From Fen-1362 sp049516395 (GTDB lineage Bacteria > Planctomycetota > Phycisphaerae > Sedimentisphaerales > Anaerobacaceae): a DNA stretch of 64,000 nt. The stretch spans positions 33,383 through 97,382 of the forward strand of contig JBEKTD010000010.1 in NCBI GenBank assembly GCA_049516395.1. Direction: 5' to 3'. Position 1 is the stretch's first letter. Every line of letters starts with the position of its first letter. The position numbers were made by a program, and so were the translations under genes. The notes beneath the pieces were generated by a model, which saw nothing but the letters and a program-made list of their open reading frames with translations, was not told where the DNA came from and ran no database searches. Positions 33,941-42,878 of the stretch are shown piece after piece.

Positions 33941-34975
33941 TTAAAACCCTCGATAGGGTATTTCTGATAATTTTGTTTGGGCATCTTTATACCCTCTTTC
34001 ACGTAGCAGAATCTCGCAGGCAAGTTTCGTTTCTTCTTTGTGTGGCATAGGGCCAACCCATACTTCTTGAATTGGTAAAAGAGAACGTTTCTGTTCTTTT
34101 TCCTTCTCTCGCTTCTCCTCTTTTATTTGAAGTTCAGTTTTACCTGTGTAATCTTTGCTGGGATCGCATTGCTCTTCAGTATTATCTGGAATAAAGAATT
34201 TGACATATGGAACAGGCACTTTGTACGCCGGATGAGGTCGGAAATGTATGGGTGGGTTTTTATCAAACAAAAACGGATATTTAGATTCCCATCCCCAGTC
34301 GTGACTTGATACAGCCAGCAATCGGATTTCCTTTTCATTACTATAACAAGAATGCTTAAGTTTTATTGAAGCATTAAATATCAAATCGAATGCCGCACCG
34401 TCTCTTCCATCCTCATAACTGGTTGTCGCGACACCATCTTTTCCAGTAAAGTTTCTTGTTCTGTCCGGTTCATCCAACACCCATTCTTCCGCCTTGGCCT
34501 TTTCGATTATCCATCTTTTGATTTCTTCTTTGCTATAAACGCATTCGTACAGAGAAAACCCATTCTTTTTTAATCGTTGGGCTTCAAAACCTATGCATAT
34601 GTTGCCATAAGCCCGCCATTGCTCCAAAGAATCAGGTATTTTGCTGAAGGATGTTATATAATAATTATTGCTTCTGTCCCTATCCCGTAAGAAGTTGTCC
34701 CACCACTTTTTTATATATCTATTAAAGGAAAGATCATCTATTCCGAATAGATTATTTTCTTCCTGCAAGGTCCTACATTCTATGGTATCATTGACGAATT
34801 CAGTGTTTGTCAGCCATATTTCGCCGCTTTCAATGATGTCCTGAAAACCTTTCGCGGAGGTATAATGATAAATTATTCCTTTGCAAGGGTCGGCAAATGT
34901 CCTTATAAGCTCACTTACTTGTTTTAAGTGTTGTTCCCTACTAACCATAGGCAAAAACCTTAACTTATTACGCAT
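33941..34975 (-). CDS. DUF2971 family protein
   Basis: The 344-residue protein has the family's landmarks: IIYHYTSAKGFQDIIESGEI, LTNTEFVNDTIE, ITSFSKIPDSLEQWRAYG with CIGFEAQ, VYSKEEI, and HSCYSNEKEIRLL near the end. A charged helix (KEEKREKEKEQKR) lies near residue 290. DUF2971 proteins have no assigned reaction; they are found in accessory regions, often near defence genes. The gene is AT-rich and isolated. An alternative start at 34948 (MVSREQHLKQ) has an AAGG site. Confidence 0.8.
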   Translation of the reverse strand: MRNKLRFLPMVSREQHLKQVSELIRTFADPCKGIIYHYTSAKGFQDIIESGEIWLTNTEFVNDTIECRTLQEENNLFGIDDLSFNRYIKKWWDNFLRDRDRSNNYYITSFSKIPDSLEQWRAYGNICIGFEAQRLKKNGFSLYECVYSKEEIKRWIIEKAKAEEWVLDEPDRTRNFTGKDGVATTSYEDGRDGAAFDLIFNASIKLKHSCYSNEKEIRLLAVSSHDWGWESKYPFLFDKNPPIHFRPHPAYKVPVPYVKFFIPDNTEEQCDPSKDYTGKTELQIKEEKREKEKEQKRSLLPIQEVWVGPMPHKEETKLACEILLRERGYKDAQTKLSEIPYRGF

Positions 34976-35460
34976 CCAGACAGAATCCTGGGATACGATA
35001 CTTATTCATGCCATTCAGCAAAGTTGTCAGGCAAAGGGGGGAATCTCTTCCGGCCTTAAAAAACTGTTTTTTACTAAATTAACTATATATTTTCACAAAC
35101 GAGGTGTCAAATTAAAATCCATCCCTTCGGGATACCACATATTTGCATTTTTATTTTTGATATTTTATTTTTCTTTCTTAACTCAAAACTCAAAACTAAG
35201 CACTAAAAACTTTTAGAACGACTGACCTGCTCCCCAAGACCTTCGGCCCTTCAGTCAGTTTGGCGGAATCTGCGCAATCTGCGTCTAAAAACCTTTTGTG
35301 CATTTTTGTGGCCAAATAAAAATCCGTGACACGGAGCGAAGCGACGAGCCCGCTTCGGAAATCTCTGTGTCCTCTGTGGCTAAAAAAAACCGTGTTAATC
35401 CGTGTAAATCAGTGTCTGAAATTCTTTGTGTCTTGGTGTCTTAGTGGTAAAATTTGTCCT
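34976..35460. repeat. 485-bp gap dominated by class A text-like repeats
   Basis: From 35263 to 35450 the sequence is a run of related pieces: GGAATCTGCGCAATCTGCGT, CTCTGTGTCCTCTGTGGCT, GTGTTAATCCGTGTAAATC and TTTGTGTCTTGGTGTCTTAG. A 33-bp piece at 35329-35361 recurs at 43026-43058 with one mismatch. The last unit ends 12 nt before the next gene and supplies a possible -10 (TAAAAT). No gene is supported in the gap. Confidence 0.75.
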
Positions 35461-36105
35461 ATGCAGAACAAAATCGAATTAAAACCTAATCAAACCGTTC
35501 TTTTCATCGGCGACAGTATCACCGACGCTGACAGAAACTCCCCGGCCTGCGCGCCCTTTGGCTTCGGCTACGTCAACTTCATCGCCAATTTTCTCTTAGG
35601 CAAATACCCAACATACAACCTTGATATTCTAAACACCGGAATCTCCGGCGACACCATTCGCGACCTCAAATCCCGCTGGCAAAAAGATTGCTTCGACCAC
35701 AACCCTGATATCCTCAGCATCCTCATCGGCGTCAACGACGTCTGGTACCAGTTCGACACCGACGACGAATTGCCTTACGCCGTCTCGCTCGACGAATACG
35801 AAGCCACTTACAGGCAGCTTCTTTCGATGGTGACACAAAAATGTAACAGCCAAATTGTGATATGCGAGCCGTTTATGTTCTGCGATGATTATAACGACCC
35901 TATGTTCGCTCATCTTCGCACGTTTGTCGAAGCTGTTCGCCGCATCGCTGCCGACTTCAACGCTTGTTTAGTGCCTCTCCAAAAGGCAATCGATGAGCGT
36001 ATAAAGGAAGTTCCGCCCCAAAACTGGTCGGCAGATTCCGTTCATCCGGAAGTTTGGGCGCACGCCTGGATTGCGCAGCAGTGGTTAATTGCTGCTGGTC
36101 TATAA
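35461..36105 (+). CDS. SGNH/GDSL-family hydrolase
   Basis: The start at 35461 (MQNKIELKPNQTVLFIGDSI) gives a 214-residue SGNH protein. An upstream extension would be translated repeat sequence. Block I is GDSITDA, block II has NTGISGDTI, block III is IGVNDVW and block V is SVHPEVWAH with the Asp of SADSVHP. There is no signal peptide, so it is cytoplasmic, and the substrate may be an acetylated sugar or ester. No Shine-Dalgarno site precedes the ATG, and upstream sequence is class A repeat. Confidence 0.88.
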   Translation: MQNKIELKPNQTVLFIGDSITDADRNSPACAPFGFGYVNFIANFLLGKYPTYNLDILNTGISGDTIRDLKSRWQKDCFDHNPDILSILIGVNDVWYQFDTDDELPYAVSLDEYEATYRQLLSMVTQKCNSQIVICEPFMFCDDYNDPMFAHLRTFVEAVRRIAADFNACLVPLQKAIDERIKEVPPQNWSADSVHPEVWAHAWIAQQWLIAAGL

Positions 36106-36212
36106 GAATTTTCTATTATTTGAAAAAAAATTTCGCGCCATAGATTGTGAAGTAGCAAAGAGATATGAAAAGCGCGCAAAAAAATGATGAAAAAATCGTT
36201 AATTTGCTCTTT

Positions 36213-36278
36213 ACACCATATCGAAATCTCGTTAACCTGCCGATACTGATTTTGCGGGCGTTACACTATATATGGTAT
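36213..36278 (+). promoter_or_regulatory. Candidate NrdR operator upstream of the ribonucleotide reductase
   Basis: ACACTATATATGGTAT (36263-36278) closely fits the NrdR box (acaCwAtATaTwGtgt). A weaker ACACCATATCGAAATC lies 50 bp upstream at 36213-36228, about five helical turns. Paired boxes near nrd promoters are the known arrangement. No nrdR gene is in the window. Confidence 0.6.
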
Positions 36279-36356
36279 TATTTTGCCCGCCTTAACAACC
36301 TATTGTATGTTTAATATTTCCCGCTTTTTGGGCGGATTTTGCATGGAGGCATTATA

Positions 36357-39300
36357 ATGACTGCGTCGTTTAACCCTGATAATCCTTTCAAAAACACTCA
36401 ATCAAACAAGCCGATGGGCAAAACTGTCCCCGTTTCGTCTAACTTCAATCGAGGCATGAAGATAGAGCAGTGCTTCTCCGCCCCGGGCGTCCACCCGTTC
36501 GACGAGCTGCAATGGGAAAAGCGCTCCGCCAAAATCACCAACGACACAGGCGAGGCCGTCTTCGAGCAAAACGATATCGAAGTCCCGACCTCTTGGAGTC
36601 AATTGGCTACCAAGGTTGTCTCCAGCAAATATTTCTATGGTGACATCGAATCAGGCCGGCGAGAAAACTCCGTCAAGCAATTAGTTCACCGTGTCTGCCG
36701 GACAATCGCTGACCGCGGCAAACACGATGGGTACTTCGCTTCCGACGCCGATGCCGAAATCTTCTATAACGAATTGACTTGGCTCTGCGTCAACCAGTGC
36801 GGCGCATTCAATTCCCCCGTCTGGTTCAACGTGGGCCTTTACGATGTTTACGGCATCGAAGGCGGCTCGCACAATTATCGCTGGGACACCAGGCACAGCG
36901 AAGCCGTCCCCTGCGAGAACTCCTACGAATATCCGCAGGCCTCCGCCTGCTTCATCCAGTCCGTCAAGGACTCAATGGAAGACATAATGCGCCTCGCCAC
37001 GAGCGAAGCGATGCTCTTCAAACACGGCTCAGGGACAGGGACAGACCTATCGACGCTTCGCAGCTCCAAGGAAAAACTTTCGGGCGGCGGCAAACCGTCA
37101 GGTCCCCTCAGTTTTATGCGCGTTTACGACCAGATTGCAGCAGTAATCAAATCGGGCGGCAAAACTCGCCGCGCCGCGAAAATGCAGTCAATGAAGGTTA
37201 CTCATCCTGACATCAAAGAATTCATCACCTGCAAAACCGAGGAAGAAAAAAAGGCCTGGGCCCTCATCGAAGCCGGCTACACGGGCGACCACAACGCCGA
37301 GGCCTATAACAGCGTGATGTTCCAGAACTCCAATTTCTCGGTCCGCGTAACCGACGAATTTATGGAAGCAGTCGAAAAAGACGCCAAGTGGGCCACATAC
37401 GCCGTAACCAATGGTCAAAAAATCGAAGAGCACAACGCCCGCGAGCTTATGACCCTTATCGCCGAAGGCACTCGCCTCTGCGGCGACCCCGGAATCCAGT
37501 ACGACAGCACCATTAACCGCTGGCACACCTGCCCGGCCTCCGGACGTATTAACGCCTCCAATCCGTGCAGCGAATATATGTTCGTCGATGATTCCGCCTG
37601 CAACCTCGCCTCGCTCAACCTGATGAAATTCCTCAAAGAAGACGGCACATTCGATATCGTCGCTTTCAAAAAAGCCGTCCGCCTGTTCATCATCGCACAG
37701 GAAATCCTTGTCGATAACGGTTCCTACCCGGATAAGGCAATCGCAATCAACAGTCATCTTTTCAGGCCCCTCGGCCTTGGCTACGCCAATCTCGGCTCAC
37801 TGATTATGGCCCTTGCGCTTCCTTATGATTCCGACCAGGCACGGGCATTGGCCGCCGCCATTAGCGCGATTATGACCGGCGCCGCCTATACCGTCAGTGC
37901 TGAAATCGCCTCCGTAAAAGGCGCATTCGATGAATTTCCCAAAAACGCCGAATCAATGCTCAAAGTCATAAATATGCATAGGCAGCATGCCTCCAGCATC
38001 CCCGAATCGCATTGCCCGGCTTATCTCCGCAACGCCGCCAAGGACGTCTGGGATGAGGCATTCGACTCTGGCTCAAAAACCGGCTTCCGAAATGCCCAGG
38101 TTACCGTCCTTGCCCCCACGGGCACAATCGGCTTCCTTATGGATTGCGCCACAACGGGTATCGAGCCGGATATCGCTTTGGTAAAATACAAACTCCTCGC
38201 CGGCGGCGGTATGCTCAAACTCGTCAATAACACCGTCGGTATGGCCCTCGAACGCCTCGGCTACAGTGCCGACGAAATAAAATCAATCGCCGATTTCATC
38301 GACGAGCACGAAACCATCGAAGGCGCCCAAAAGTTCAATCCGCAGCATTTGGCTATCTTCGACTGCGCCTTCAAGCCGCGCAACGGCAAACGTTATATTC
38401 ATTATCTTGCCCATATTAAAATGATGTCCGCCGTCCAGCCCTTCATCACAGGCGCCATCAGCAAGACCATAAATATGCCCAAAGAAGCCACCACCGATGA
38501 AATCGCCTCCGCGTATATGCAGGGCTGGAAACTGGGCCTCAAAGCCGTCGCCATTTACCGCGATGGCTCCAAGATGCTCCAGCCCGTCTCCACCAAAAAT
38601 CACAAAGATAAAAACAAGGATAAAGTAGCTGTCGCCCCCGCAAGACCTTACAGGCATCGTCTCGCCGACACCCGCCACAGCATCACCCATAAATTCTCCG
38701 TTGCCAACCACGAGGGCTACCTCACCGTCGGCCTCTACGAAGATGGCCAGCCCGGTGAATTATTTATCACTATGGCAAAAGAGGGCTCCACCGTCGGCGG
38801 CCTTATGGATGTTATTGGGACTTGCACGTCGATGGCGCTGCAATACGGAGTGCCATTGATTACGCTTGTTGATAAGTTCCGCCACGCTCGTTTCGAGCCG
38901 GCGGGAATGACCTCTAACAGAGATATCCCGTTTGCCAAGAGCGTAATCGATTATATTTTCTGCTGGATGGGCTGCCAGTTTATCCCGGGCTACGCGGAAC
39001 ATAATACCCCGAACCGGACCGCCTCGGCTGGCGGCGAAAATAAGAACGTTACTACCGCCCGTCAGGTTGTGGAAAAGACCCGCGACCTTGCCCAGAAACT
39101 CGCCGAGGTTAAAGCAGAGGTCAAAGAAGCCAAAGCCAAAGCCGATGAGGATGACGAAGATAACTGCGAAGAAACGACAAAGCCCTCGCGCATCGTCTCT
39201 ATACCGCCTGTCCTGAGCAAGGTCGAAGGGGCCAACAGGATGGCCGGCTTAGAGGCACTTGTTACGACCGGCTCGTCGCAGCTGCCGGACGGCACAAAGG

Positions 39301-39449
39301 CCGACGTCGCGGTTATGCAGCAGTTCAATTCCCAGTTCCAGCACTTCCAGGATGATGCTCCCGCCTGCGATATTTGCGGCTCTATCACCGTCCGCAACGG
39401 AACCTGCTATAAATGCTTTAACTGTGGAAACTCAATGGGCTGCTCGTAG
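36357..39449 (+). CDS. nrdJ: Adenosylcobalamin-dependent ribonucleotide reductase, class II
   Basis: The ATG at 36357 follows GGAGG by 7 nt. The 1030-residue protein has the class II catalytic barrel with VNQCGAFNSPVWFNVG, the NASNPCSEYMF segment carrying the active-site Cys/Glu, APTGTIG near residue 590, and a C-terminal zinc-binding Cys tail (CDICGSITVRNGTCYKC, CGNSMGCS). It reduces ribonucleotides with a B12 radical. Residues about 950-959 (PVLSKVEGAN) are encoded by a common dispersed repeat (39207-39232) in the linker before the tail. Regulation by NrdR is suggested by the upstream boxes. Confidence 0.95.
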   Translation: MTASFNPDNPFKNTQSNKPMGKTVPVSSNFNRGMKIEQCFSAPGVHPFDELQWEKRSAKITNDTGEAVFEQNDIEVPTSWSQLATKVVSSKYFYGDIESGRRENSVKQLVHRVCRTIADRGKHDGYFASDADAEIFYNELTWLCVNQCGAFNSPVWFNVGLYDVYGIEGGSHNYRWDTRHSEAVPCENSYEYPQASACFIQSVKDSMEDIMRLATSEAMLFKHGSGTGTDLSTLRSSKEKLSGGGKPSGPLSFMRVYDQIAAVIKSGGKTRRAAKMQSMKVTHPDIKEFITCKTEEEKKAWALIEAGYTGDHNAEAYNSVMFQNSNFSVRVTDEFMEAVEKDAKWATYAVTNGQKIEEHNARELMTLIAEGTRLCGDPGIQYDSTINRWHTCPASGRINASNPCSEYMFVDDSACNLASLNLMKFLKEDGTFDIVAFKKAVRLFIIAQEILVDNGSYPDKAIAINSHLFRPLGLGYANLGSLIMALALPYDSDQARALAAAISAIMTGAAYTVSAEIASVKGAFDEFPKNAESMLKVINMHRQHASSIPESHCPAYLRNAAKDVWDEAFDSGSKTGFRNAQVTVLAPTGTIGFLMDCATTGIEPDIALVKYKLLAGGGMLKLVNNTVGMALERLGYSADEIKSIADFIDEHETIEGAQKFNPQHLAIFDCAFKPRNGKRYIHYLAHIKMMSAVQPFITGAISKTINMPKEATTDEIASAYMQGWKLGLKAVAIYRDGSKMLQPVSTKNHKDKNKDKVAVAPARPYRHRLADTRHSITHKFSVANHEGYLTVGLYEDGQPGELFITMAKEGSTVGGLMDVIGTCTSMALQYGVPLITLVDKFRHARFEPAGMTSNRDIPFAKSVIDYIFCWMGCQFIPGYAEHNTPNRTASAGGENKNVTTARQVVEKTRDLAQKLAEVKAEVKEAKAKADEDDEDNCEETTKPSRIVSIPPVLSKVEGANRMAGLEALVTTGSSQLPDGTKADVAVMQQFNSQFQHFQDDAPACDICGSITVRNGTCYKCFNCGNSMGCS

Positions 39450-39472
39450 ATTTTTGTCTTGCGGTAAAAACG

Positions 39473-39513
39473 AAATGGGCCATAGCGAAAAACTATGGCC
39501 CATTTGCTTTTGT
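39473..39513. terminator. Rho-independent terminator, probably bidirectional
   Basis: AAATGGGCCATAG (39473-39485) pairs with CTATGGCCCATTT (39493-39505), 13 bp with a 7-nt loop, followed by GCTTTTGTGCTTTTTT. It lies between the convergent nrdJ and PEP-CTERM genes. The minus strand also runs into a T-rich segment. Confidence 0.92.
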
Positions 39514-39530
39514 GCTTTTTTATCAGTTGA

Positions 39531-40046
39531 TTATTTTTTCCTTTTCAGCAAAGCAAGCCCGCCAAGCGACAGCAGAGCAAGTGTTGCCGGCTCGGGCACA
39601 TCAGAAGCCACAATGATTTGGTCCGCGCCGATTCCAAAATAATTACCTACGGACTGGGGTAGTCCGGTCTCAGGGATACTCGCAAGTTGAGTGAGACCAC
39701 TAAGGTCTGGTGGAAAGCCGGGGCAGCCATCTGAGTATAATTGTAGGCTCGATCCGGTATAGCTGACCAGAATATCGCTAATCGTCTGGTCTGCTTCTAA
39801 GAGAGTCACGTATCCGGTTACAGGGAGGAACGGGTTAAAAGGTCCAATATCCGCGATTCCTTCGGGACCGCTGCCGTTTTCAGGAATGGTAACGGTCATA
39901 TTAATTCCTCCGTAGTTAACAAACAGGGAGTCGGAGGCTGCAACGACCGCCCACGCGCAGTGAGGCAACATCACCAGCAAAACTCCCGCAAACAGCACCG
40001 TATGTCTTACCACTCCATGCTTCCAATGGTTTGGGTATGGTTTCAT
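39531..40046 (-). CDS. PEP-CTERM sorting-domain protein
   Basis: The ATG at 40046 follows AGGAG by 9 nt and gives a 171-residue precursor. It has a signal peptide with an n-region of about 14 residues and the core VLFAGVLLVMLPHCAWAVVA, a secreted domain of about 110 residues without known motif (VNYGGINMTVTIPENGSG; two Cys), and the tail VPEPATLALLSLGGLALLKR. The tail is a textbook PEP-CTERM signal. The protein is exported and processed by an exosortase, probably for the cell surface or extracellular matrix. A LuxR-type regulator lies upstream on the same strand. Confidence 0.92.
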   Translation of the reverse strand: MKPYPNHWKHGVVRHTVLFAGVLLVMLPHCAWAVVAASDSLFVNYGGINMTVTIPENGSGPEGIADIGPFNPFLPVTGYVTLLEADQTISDILVSYTGSSLQLYSDGCPGFPPDLSGLTQLASIPETGLPQSVGNYFGIGADQIIVASDVPEPATLALLSLGGLALLKRKK

Positions 40047-40186
40047 TCGTTTTGGCTCCTTTCTTTTGCTCCTATATCGCAACAGCTTTTGATTCGTTTG
40101 ACAACACACCAAACAATGTTACATACTCTGCACGCGATATGAATTTTCATCTTTCCTTTTTAAAACAAACTAATGAGTCTCTCTCC

Positions 40187-40247
40187 TTTTGCACATCTTC
40201 AAGTTTCTTTGCACCTCTTCCGCACAGATGTTGTGCAGTGTGCACAA
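40187..40247. promoter_or_regulatory. Cluster of TTTGCAC/TTGTGCA half-sites, candidate operator
   Basis: TTTTGCAC occurs at 40187-40194 and CTTTGCAC 20 bp later at 40207-40214. A perfect 7-bp inverted repeat TTGTGCA-GTG-TGCACAA lies at 40231-40247. The cluster sits between the PEP-CTERM gene and the LuxR-type gene and could be the regulator's binding region. Confidence 0.45.
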
Positions 40248-40429
40248 GTTAAGGGAATTTGAACGCATTCATACTCTGCCTCCTTCTTTACTCTTAACCT
40301 TCCCCGTTTCTTTTCATTCCCTCGCGTTGTTTATCGTAATATTGGCGATAAGCAATTTAAAGAGACCCATTTACCAATTAATCGAAGTATAGCACGAACC
40401 TGTTTTACGTCAAGGCGTCAATTCCGATG

Positions 40430-40735
40430 TCATTGTTTTCGAGGACAGTTAGCCCCTCGGCATCCTGTGCGGAAATGGCCGAAAATGCGCAAAATCAGCT
40501 CTTCGCGGTCATCAACGTCGAGTTTTCGGAATAATCTGGTTATATGCGTCCGGACCGTGGGAATATGGATTTGCATCTGGTTTGCTATTTGTTTGTCTGA
40601 ATAGCCCGCGAAAAGGCAGCGGACAATATCTGTTTGCCTGGAGGATAAAGAAAGCTCCTGTACGAGCTGGTTCAGCTCGGCTTCAGAGAATATCTCTTCC
40701 CGGCATCCTCGATTTGGTGTGGTTGCTCCCTGCAT
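40430..40735 (-). CDS. LuxR/GerE-type helix-turn-helix regulator, HTH domain only
   Basis: The 101-residue protein is nearly all GerE domain (ELSLSSRQTDIVRCLFAGYS, DKQIANQMQIHIPTVRTHIT, RLFRKLDVDDREEL). There is no receiver or ligand domain, so activity may depend on a partner or on expression level. It lies 383 bp upstream of the PEP-CTERM gene on the same strand, and the gap between them holds repeated half-sites. This suggests control of the PEP-CTERM gene (inference). Confidence 0.88.
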   Translation of the reverse strand: MQGATTPNRGCREEIFSEAELNQLVQELSLSSRQTDIVRCLFAGYSDKQIANQMQIHIPTVRTHITRLFRKLDVDDREELILRIFGHFRTGCRGANCPRKQ

Positions 40736-40954
40736 TTAAATACCTTTCACCTGTTGATGTCAATATAGCAGGTCTGAAATTACATTGCAAACAATATTTT
40801 TTAATTTTTCTATTATTGAACCGAGGAAGATTCATGCTGAAAACCAGTTGGCATCTTTGTATAATTCACAAGAATAAAACTTTGCTGATATGGGCAATAT
40901 GGGTAAATAGAGCGTCAACGCTGCCTGGACTCCGAAAAAAGGAGATATTGAAAA

Positions 40955-41482
40955 ATGGACGATACAGGGCAGAATCAGGCAAACATTGGGTCCCCTGATG
41001 CGGAGCCAATGAAGAATCCCCCCGGGGACCTTCGCTACGCTGCGGAAAGGCCGATGGTTGTTTGGGTGTTCGGCATTATGAACATTATATTGGGCTGTTA
41101 TTCATTGGTACATATGGTTTATGGTTTGCTGAATTTTATTAATGGTTTTGATAAGATCACAGAAACAGGGATATTGGATTTTCTCGTAATCGTTATCGGT
41201 TTCGGTTTGTCAATTTGGCTTATTTTGCTTGGGTTTGGTTTGTTGGCTATGAAACGATGGGCCAGACGTGGCTCTGTTTTATATGGCTGGCTCCAGGTCA
41301 CATTAATGGTTATTTTCTTTAGTGCTATGTTCATCGGTTTGAGACATGCTCCATGGATTTTTCTTGCGTATATTATTCGTGATAGTGCCTTGTCTGTAAT
41401 TTATTGGTTATATATGATTTTGCTGCTCATTTTTATGAAGACCGAAAAGGTCAAAAGGGCGTTCGGAGCGGTAGGCGGATAA
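40955..41482 (+). CDS. Membrane protein with four helices, unknown function
   Basis: The 175-residue protein has four hydrophobic segments at about residues 36-60, 72-98, 108-128 and 133-152. Its N-terminal tail contains PGDLRYAAERP, encoded by GGACCTTCGCTACGCTGCGG (about 41025-41044). This is a piece of the class B dispersed repeat that also gives LRYAGAGR in uvrC and GLRGAGGG in argS. The family is not recognised. Confidence 0.6.
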   Translation: MDDTGQNQANIGSPDAEPMKNPPGDLRYAAERPMVVWVFGIMNIILGCYSLVHMVYGLLNFINGFDKITETGILDFLVIVIGFGLSIWLILLGFGLLAMKRWARRGSVLYGWLQVTLMVIFFSAMFIGLRHAPWIFLAYIIRDSALSVIYWLYMILLLIFMKTEKVKRAFGAVGG

Positions 41483-41544
41483 ATTTATTTCCGATTGCCG
41501 AATGTCGATTTTGGGATGAGGATATTGCCGAGAATTGTTTTTTT

Positions 41545-41575
41545 GCCACAGATTACACAGAAAACACTGATTTTT
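41545..41575. repeat. Class A CACAGA-type repeat
   Basis: GCCACAGATTACACAGAAAA and CACTGATTTTT form another copy of the dispersed family, in the 271-bp gap before the FRG-domain gene. No gene is visible in the rest of the gap. Confidence 0.75.
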
Positions 41576-41753
41576 AATAACAAAATATAACTTTGTGTCT
41601 TATCAGGAACTTTCGGTTCGACATGCTCACCGTCCGTGGTTAGAATTAAAGAGGATTCACACCTTTGCTCCTCAACTTTGCCGTCCGGCAGATAGCTTTA
41701 TAAATTATAAGGAAATAATCATGGCGTCCCCAAATTTCAGGAGTATATAGAAA

Positions 41754-42878
41754 ATGCATGGTCAATGGATTGGGAAATACGAAGGCACAAATAACGGCTC
41801 AATAATTGTAAATATTGATAATAGGGGAGATTATTATGAAGGAGTTGCGTATCTTTTTGATTCTATAACAAACCTACCTAATCTTGTTGCTGATTTTAGA
41901 ACTGCAAATAAAGATAGAACTTTTAAGATTCGCACACGAACTATTATGCCGATAAATCCGCGTAATAGAATTATAGATACTTGGGAAAATTGTAAAAGTT
42001 TATATTCAGCAAACATAATCATTCCAAATCACGCAGATGTTGAAGGCGAATGGGACGAAGAAAGTTTGTCGTTAAAATGGGTTACAGACATAGGAACGAG
42101 CAGTTTTTGCAAATTGCCCAAAACCAATGCGAACAAGCCATCAGAGTACAAACCAATCAATAAAGATTGGAATGGTTTTAAAGAATATGTTTCAAAATTA
42201 GAAGGCAGAAAAATATTATTCAGAGGCCAGAATAATCCGTGGAGATTACGAACAGCATTTCATAGGACTGGGAGGGCTGATTTGATTAGATTTACAAAAG
42301 AAGATGTGCCGGCTTTATATAGAGTATTAAGCGCAAGAACGAAGCATGTATTTAATTTAGACCTACCAAATGAAAATGGAGCGTTCTATAATTTATTGCA
42401 ACATCATGGATACCCGACACCCTTGTTAGACTGGACGTGTTCACCTTATATAGCTATAGCAGCATTTTTTGCTTACAGAGGAATTGATTTGAATAGAATA
42501 AAACTATCGAAGGATGATGAAAAAGTAAGAGTGCTGGCGTTTGAGTATGAACAATGGAAATCCGATTTCGAACAAATTCTCCAGCTGGATGTAACTATTC
42601 CCCACTTATCTACGTGTGAGTTAATTGCGATTGACAACGAGAGAATGGTACCTCAGCAATCCGTTTCGATGTTTACTAATATAGATGACATTGAGACGTA
42701 TATAAGGTCAAAAGAAACAAACGGGAAAAAATATTTAACAGTAATCGATTTGCCTGTCAAAGAAAGAGCAAAGGTAATACGAGAGCTTAGTTTTATGGGC
42801 ATTACCGCAGGGTCTCTCTTTCCCGGGTTGGATGGCGCTTGTGAAGAACTTAAGGAGCGATTTTTTAATTTAGAATAG
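41754..42878 (+). CDS. FRG-domain protein
   Basis: The 374-residue protein has an N-terminal half without known motif (GQWIGKYEGTNNGSI onward, possibly a beta-rich domain) and a C-terminal FRG domain (about 145-370). The FRG landmarks are ILFRGQNNPWRLRTAF and NLLQHHGYPTPLLDWT with the following AIAAFFA, and a late LFPGLDGACEELKE. The name comes from the FRG motif; the biochemical role is unknown, and such genes are often accessory or defence-linked. The gene is AT-rich and isolated between repeat-filled gaps, which suggests horizontal acquisition. Confidence 0.85.
   Translation: MHGQWIGKYEGTNNGSIIVNIDNRGDYYEGVAYLFDSITNLPNLVADFRTANKDRTFKIRTRTIMPINPRNRIIDTWENCKSLYSANIIIPNHADVEGEWDEESLSLKWVTDIGTSSFCKLPKTNANKPSEYKPINKDWNGFKEYVSKLEGRKILFRGQNNPWRLRTAFHRTGRADLIRFTKEDVPALYRVLSARTKHVFNLDLPNENGAFYNLLQHHGYPTPLLDWTCSPYIAIAAFFAYRGIDLNRIKLSKDDEKVRVLAFEYEQWKSDFEQILQLDVTIPHLSTCELIAIDNERMVPQQSVSMFTNIDDIETYIRSKETNGKKYLTVIDLPVKERAKVIRELSFMGITAGSLFPGLDGACEELKERFFNLE

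Noticed and set aside
35326..35460. Upstream extension of the GDSL hydrolase
   Set aside because: The extra residues are translated text-like repeat, and the SGNH fold starts just after the ATG at 35461.
33941..42878. A phage-defence island formed by DUF2971, FRG and nearby genes
   Set aside because: The genes are separated by housekeeping loci and repeats and share no operon, so a joint system is not supported.
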